From: Roseburia sp.
GTDB taxonomy: Bacteria > Bacillota > Clostridia > Lachnospirales > Lachnospiraceae
Direction: 5' to 3'
Assembly (NCBI GenBank): GCA_019421345.1
Contig: JAHZFL010000027.1
Coordinates: forward strand, 1-19,437
Length of the DNA: 19,437 nt
The stretch's first letter is position 1. The number at the start of each line of letters is the position of its first letter. Of the stretch, positions 15,561 to 19,437 are shown piece after piece. The translations under genes and the position numbers were made by a program. Below the pieces are notes generated by a model. It was not told where the DNA came from. It was given only the letters and a program-made list of their open reading frames with translations, and ran no database searches.

Positions 15561-16181
15561 ATGAAGGTATTATTGGTGAATGGCAGTCCAAAGGAAAAGG
15601 GCTGTACCTATACCGCGTTATATGAGGCGGCGTCCGTGTTGGAGGAGTGCGGTGTTTCGACGGAAATCATACAGGTTGGCACGGCGGCAGTCTCGGGATG
15701 TATCGGCTGCGGTGCATGCTTAAAGACAGGAAAATGCTTTATACAGGACGGCGTGAACGAGTTTGTCGAAAAAGCAAGGGAGGCAGACGGGTTCATTTTT
15801 GGCTCTCCGGTGCATTATGCGGCGGCATCCGGCGCGCTCACGTCATTTTTAGACCGGGCGTTTTACGGAAAGAGCGCCGTGTTTGGGGGAAAGCCCGGCG
15901 CAGCGGTTGTAAGCTGCAGGAGAGGCGGGGCATCGGCAGCATTTGATCAGATCAATAAATATTTTACGATCAGCGGAATGCCGGTTGTCTCCTCGCAATA
16001 TTGGAATCAGGTACACGGAACGACGCCGGAGGAGGTACGGCGTGACGAGGAGGGCATGCAGACCATGCGCGCGCTCGGCAGAAATATGGCATGGCTGCTG
16101 TCCTGCATTGAGGCGGGAAAGAAAAACGGAATTGTATTTCCTGAGAGAGAGCCTGCCATAAGGACAAATTTTATCCGCTGA
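15561..16181 (+). CDS. Flavodoxin-fold NAD(P)H-dependent oxidoreductase with Cys cluster
   Basis: This 206-residue protein belongs to the NADPH-dependent FMN reductase/iron-sulfur flavoprotein group. The FMN-binding start LLVNGSPKEKGCTYTAL and the second FMN loop IFGSPVHYAAASGALTSFLDR are clear. Residues 47-59 (CIGCGACLKTGKC) give a C-x2-C-x2-C-x5-C pattern like the compact [4Fe-4S] motif of archaeal and clostridial iron-sulfur flavoproteins. Whether a cluster is bound cannot be told. GGAGGG precedes the ATG closely. It shares a likely operon with the FliB-like gene, and its 3' end overlaps the convergent DUF1275 gene by 11 bp. Confidence 0.88.
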   Translation: MKVLLVNGSPKEKGCTYTALYEAASVLEECGVSTEIIQVGTAAVSGCIGCGACLKTGKCFIQDGVNEFVEKAREADGFIFGSPVHYAAASGALTSFLDRAFYGKSAVFGGKPGAAVVSCRRGGASAAFDQINKYFTISGMPVVSSQYWNQVHGTTPEEVRRDEEGMQTMRALGRNMAWLLSCIEAGKKNGIVFPEREPAIRTNFIR

Positions 16182-16854
16182 CGATCTGCTCCTTCGTCGG
16201 GCGAATGAACAGTAGGATAAAAGCGAGCAAAAGAAGAAGACAGGAGAGCCATACGGCTTTTTCCTGAAATAATTCCGTGGCTAGACTGCCGAGAATCGCG
16301 CCGCCCATAAATACGGCAATAACAGAAAAGTATTTACCGGCGTGCTTTAAGCTGTCACGGTTTTTTTCGGAAAAATACGAAAAAAGATGGAACGTGCCGC
16401 TGCGCAGATTTCCGGTGCACATGGTAGTGGCGTAGACGGCGCCTTTCACCTTGCGGAATGCTTCGACCTGCATGGAGCAGGAAAAGGCGATCAGAGTCGT
16501 CGCGATGATGTTGTGGCTGCCGGAGGGGATCAAGCCGGCGGCGGCAAGGAGCAGCGCCTCCAGCAAAACAATATACTGCCGCCAGTGCAGGATGCGGTTT
16601 GCCGCATAGCTTCGGATGAGATCGGTGAGGATCACGCCTAGGATAAAGGAAAGAACCGGGATCGTATAAGAGAGAACTCTCTCCCAGTCATTTTCCACAA
16701 GGTACATGGCAAGAAGAACCAGATTACCGGTCTGACAGTTGGCAAAGACGCCGTCTCTGGTAAAGAAGGAATAGGTTTCGAGAAAGCCGCCGACGCAGGC
16801 GAGCAGCAGGGCGATCGGAAGCGATTCAGACATTTGAACGGATTTTTCTTTCAT
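16171..16854 (-). CDS. DUF1275 (YoaK-like) family membrane protein
   Basis: The 227-residue protein has about six hydrophobic segments and the DUF1275 signature near its start, GGFLETYSFFTRDGVFANCQTGN, here read in two parts (GGFLETYSFF and FANCQTGN). A second copy-like TGN motif (TMCTGNLRSG) follows in the second half. Function is unknown; an inner-membrane transporter-like role has been suggested for the family. I chose the ATG at 16854 because AGGAGA lies 7 nt upstream on the minus strand. A GTG eight codons earlier overlaps that site and is less likely. It is the only clearly coding minus-strand gene in the window. Confidence 0.88.
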   Translation of the reverse strand: MKEKSVQMSESLPIALLLACVGGFLETYSFFTRDGVFANCQTGNLVLLAMYLVENDWERVLSYTIPVLSFILGVILTDLIRSYAANRILHWRQYIVLLEALLLAAAGLIPSGSHNIIATTLIAFSCSMQVEAFRKVKGAVYATTMCTGNLRSGTFHLFSYFSEKNRDSLKHAGKYFSVIAVFMGGAILGSLATELFQEKAVWLSCLLLLLAFILLFIRPTKEQIVSG

Positions 16855-17031
16855 GAGCCATCTCCTGATATAAATCACAAAAATTTTAATGCAAATTAAT
16901 AAAGAATTAAAAATTATAAATATGATTTGTTGTAATATGTACTATAAGAAGATAGCGCGAGATGCAGAAAAAGTCAATCAAAAGTACGATTGAGAAAATA
17001 TAAGAAGGCGGATAGAGGGCAAAAGAACGGT
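16855..17031. promoter_or_regulatory. AT-rich divergent promoter region
   Basis: This interval separates the divergent DUF1275 and amidase genes and is very AT-rich (especially 16870-16950). A TATAAT-like -10 is readable on the minus strand near 16915. Exact promoters for the two directions could not be fixed. Confidence 0.4.
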
Positions 17032-17784
17032 ATGAGATACGAGGAAGAAATCAGGATCGAGGAGGAGGAGCGCAGACGGCGAGAGGAACGGCGGCGCAGA
17101 AGGAGAATACGACTGCGCAGAAGAAGGCGGATTCGTCTGGCAATCATCATCAGCATCCCCGTGACGATTGTTGGAGTAGTTTTCCTGGCGGGGTATTTTC
17201 TGAAGCTGAAGAATGAGGATGAGGAGGTCCTGGCGTATGAGGTCAAATATGTGGCAGATGCGCCGGATTATCAGGTGGAACTGTTGGACATCAACGAATA
17301 TTCAAGACCGGGTACGGCGCTTACGGCGGTGAACGGGATCGTGGTACACTACACGGCGAATCCCGGCACGACAGCCGAGCAGAACCGCAGCTATTTCCAG
17401 AGCTTAAAGGACACGGGTGAGACCTATGCAAGCAGTCATTTTGTTATTGGAATTGAGGGGGAGATTGTGCAGTGTGTGCCAAGCAATGAGATTGCATATG
17501 CATCGAATGAGAGAAATCAGGATACGATTTCCATTGAGTGCTGTATTCCTGACGAGACGGGGAAGTTTACAGAGGAGACATACCGGTCTTTGGTGCAGCT
17601 TGTTACATGGCTGATGGGCAGATATGAGCTTGGTACGGACGATGTCATACGCCACTATGACGTTACAGGCAAGGCCTGTCCGAAATATTATGTGGAGCAT
17701 GAGAACGAGTGGTTTCGGTTTAAGGAGGATCTGCTCTCCTATATCGAGGTGAATGGTGTTGCCAAAAGTGAGGAAATAAAGTAA
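17032..17784 (+). CDS. Membrane-anchored N-acetylmuramoyl-L-alanine amidase (Amidase_2)
   Basis: Amidase_2 (T7-lysozyme/PGRP fold) enzymes cut the bond between muramic acid and the stem peptide of peptidoglycan. From the ATG at 17032 the protein has 250 residues. An unusually Arg/Glu-rich cytoplasmic segment (about 3-35) precedes one transmembrane helix (about 37-57), so the catalytic domain should face the cell wall. Zinc ligands are visible: His106 (IVVHYTAN), His208 (RHYDVTGKACP) and Cys216, with the same eight-residue spacing as in T7 lysozyme. A TTG at 16990 would add 14 basic residues but lacks a binding site; neither start has an ideal one. It is divergent from the DUF1275 gene and 37 nt upstream of the methyltransferase gene. 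Confidence 0.87.
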   Translation: MRYEEEIRIEEEERRRREERRRRRRIRLRRRRRIRLAIIISIPVTIVGVVFLAGYFLKLKNEDEEVLAYEVKYVADAPDYQVELLDINEYSRPGTALTAVNGIVVHYTANPGTTAEQNRSYFQSLKDTGETYASSHFVIGIEGEIVQCVPSNEIAYASNERNQDTISIECCIPDETGKFTEETYRSLVQLVTWLMGRYELGTDDVIRHYDVTGKACPKYYVEHENEWFRFKEDLLSYIEVNGVAKSEEIK

Positions 17785-17821
17785 AATACCGAATATTAAA
17801 TAAGGAAGATTTAGGAGCGCT

Positions 17822-19330
17822 ATGCTGGAAAAATATTATGAGGAAATCAAACAAAATATAAATGTGCGGGAGAATTTAAGTCTGCTGCGCGGATTGCTCA
17901 AAGAGGAGGAGGCGCGGACCCGGCTTTTGAATCTGGTGGGAGACGGAAGCTTTCTTGTGGCGCTCTTGGAGCAGGAAGAACCTAAGGTGCGAAAAAATGC
18001 TGCACTTTTGCTTGGCGATCTGGGGCTGCAGACAGCGGCAGGCGCACTTTTTTGCGCTTATGAAAAGGAGCAGACGCTTTTTGTCAGAAGCTCCTATCTG
18101 TCGGCGCTTGGGAAGCTTGATGCGTCAGAGTATCTTGCGCGGCTAAAGACCTGTCGGGACAAGCTGGCGGAGAGAGAGATTCCCTTAAATGAACGGAAAC
18201 ATGCCGATGAGGAGCTGCGGGAATTAGAAAAAATCATTGCTGCAATCGAGGGGATCAGACCGCATACGTTTGTTGGCTTCCAAAAGGAACAAAAGCTTTT
18301 GCTGACTACAAATAAGGAGCAGCGCGGCGTGACCGTGGAGGAAACAGAAGGTTTGTCGGGGGAAGTAGAACGCAGTGTGCGGGAGCATCCGCTTGGCGTG
18401 CTGGTATGTACACGATCAGTAAAGCCGTTTACAAGGCTTCGGACTTATCGGGAGCTTTTATTTCCGCTGACCGGTCATCTTACGGAGGACCCGAAACAGG
18501 CGGCGGAGGCTGTATGTGCGTCCGGTCTGCCGGAGCTTTTGGAGGAATGTCATAAAGAGGAAGCGCCGTTTTATTTTCGTATTGAGTTAAAGGGACACAT
18601 GGATTTAAAGGAAAAAAGCGTCTACACAAAGCGCATGGCAGCAGAATTGGAGCGTCTCTCCGGTCGCAGGCTTAGAAACTCAACGCAGCATTACGAGGTG
18701 GAGCTTCGTCTGGTTGAGAAAAAGGACGGTGGCTTTGCGGCATTTTATAAGCTGTTTACGATACCGATGCGTCGCTTTGCCTATCGTAAGCATGCGATTG
18801 CCGCGTCGATTCATCCTGCACTTGCAGCGATGCTGATGCAGCTTGCCAAGCCTTATCTCAAGGAGGATGCAAGGATTCTTGATCCGTTCTGCGGTGTTGG
18901 AACAATGCTGATCGAACGTGATATTTGCGTGCCTGCACATGAGAAATACGGCGTTGATATTTTTGGAGACGCGATCCGCATGGCGCGTGAAAATGCGGCG
19001 GCTGCCGGAGAACAGATTTATTTTATCAATCGCGATTATTTTGATTTTACGCACAGGCATAAGTTTGACGAGATCATTACGAACATGCCGGTGCGCAGTG
19101 CGGCAAGAGCCGGTGCAAAGTCAAAGGAGGAGATGGATGCGTTCTATCAGAAATTCTTCGACAGATCGGCGGGGCTTTTAGAGAGCGGGGGAATGATGAT
19201 CCTATATGGAAATGAGGAAGGCTTTGTCAAAAAGCAGTTGCGCCTGAGAGATGATTACCGACTTTTAAGGGAGCATGTTATCCGTCAAAAGGACAGGTTT
19301 CATCTGTTTTTGATACAATATTGTCCTTAG
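17822..19330 (+). CDS. HEAT-repeat protein fused to an RlmL/Trm14-like methyltransferase
   Basis: The 502-residue protein has an N-terminal helical repeat region (about residues 10-150) with HEAT-like units such as EEPKVRKNAALLLGDLG. A THUMP-like middle (about 200-310) contains FRIELKG and LRNSTQHYEVELRL. A C-terminal SAM-dependent methyltransferase follows. Motif I is DPFCGVGT at 354-361. Motif IV is NMPV at 421-424, where N-P-P-Y is typical; NMP-type variants occur in this group. An RNA substrate is likely from the THUMP-like region but is inferred. AGGAG is 4 nt before the ATG. It follows the amidase gene by 37 nt and is probably co-transcribed. Confidence 0.82.
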   Translation: MLEKYYEEIKQNINVRENLSLLRGLLKEEEARTRLLNLVGDGSFLVALLEQEEPKVRKNAALLLGDLGLQTAAGALFCAYEKEQTLFVRSSYLSALGKLDASEYLARLKTCRDKLAEREIPLNERKHADEELRELEKIIAAIEGIRPHTFVGFQKEQKLLLTTNKEQRGVTVEETEGLSGEVERSVREHPLGVLVCTRSVKPFTRLRTYRELLFPLTGHLTEDPKQAAEAVCASGLPELLEECHKEEAPFYFRIELKGHMDLKEKSVYTKRMAAELERLSGRRLRNSTQHYEVELRLVEKKDGGFAAFYKLFTIPMRRFAYRKHAIAASIHPALAAMLMQLAKPYLKEDARILDPFCGVGTMLIERDICVPAHEKYGVDIFGDAIRMARENAAAAGEQIYFINRDYFDFTHRHKFDEIITNMPVRSAARAGAKSKEEMDAFYQKFFDRSAGLLESGGMMILYGNEEGFVKKQLRLRDDYRLLREHVIRQKDRFHLFLIQYCP

Positions 19331-19437
19331 TATGGAGGGGGATCAGACGAACGCTTTCAAATTTTTGCAATTTTTTTAAAAATTGTAGGTTTGTCAAACA
19401 TTTGTTACACTGACCGTGGAAAAATCCCGCAGTACCT
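19331..19437. other. Intergenic end of the window with AT hairpin and possible promoter
   Basis: CAATTTTT (19368-19375) and AAAAATTG (19378-19385) form a weak AT hairpin. TTGTAG (19384-19389) and TACACT (19406-19411) are 16 bp apart and could be a promoter for a gene beyond the window. No coding frame begins before the end. Confidence 0.35.

Noticed and set aside
1..19437. tRNA or rRNA genes
   Set aside because: No cloverleaf-like segment with GGTTCGA-type T-loop, nor rRNA signature, was seen on either strand, including beside the integrase.

Overview
The window looks like a chromosomal segment of an anaerobic, low-to-mid GC Bacillota, most likely a Lachnospiraceae-type Clostridia. This rests on the mix of gatCAB, anaerobic NrdD/NrdG, a FliB-like protein, a DUF1275 protein and AGGAG-type ribosome binding sites. 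It has two parts with different character.

Positions 1 to about 5,560 are an AT-rich, decayed mobile island. In order they hold: an IS4-family transposase broken by one frameshift and preceded by a hairpin that masks its ribosome binding site; an intact Fic-domain protein with a C-terminal self-inhibition motif; a second, HTH-Fic gene ruined by frameshifts, two stop codons and loss of the Fic-motif arginine; an IS3-family element with recognisable ends (3323-4575) whose orfA and orfB are both broken; and a Tn916/Tn1549-type tyrosine integrase that lacks its N-terminus and has one frameshift. The integrase is followed by paired TGGTAAA / TTTTTACCA repeats that look like recombinase arm sites close to the right end of an integrative element. 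No conjugation, excisionase or tRNA gene is seen.

From 5,626 to the end the DNA is more GC-rich, tightly packed and free of frameshifts. A low-molecular-weight protein tyrosine phosphatase ends in a strong terminator. A likely operon follows: Nudix hydrolase, an in-frame GNAT-GatC fusion, gatA and gatB. GatCAB amidates mischarged Glu-tRNA(Gln) and/or Asp-tRNA(Asn). Next is nrdD-nrdG (anaerobic ribonucleotide reductase and its radical-SAM activase), behind a near-consensus promoter overlapped by a candidate NrdR box. A small membrane protein, a FliB-like Cys-rich protein and a [Fe-S] flavodoxin-fold oxidoreductase follow. A DUF1275 membrane protein is convergent and overlaps the oxidoreductase gene by 11 bp. 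The window closes with a membrane-anchored Amidase_2 protein carrying an arginine-rich cytoplasmic tail and a HEAT-repeat/methyltransferase fusion.

No clearly new defence or regulatory system stands out. The observations most worth checking are the GNAT-GatC fusion, the only intact gene in the decayed island (the autoinhibited Fic), the candidate NrdR operator pair, and the HEAT-methyltransferase fusion. All family assignments were made by reading motifs, with no database search.
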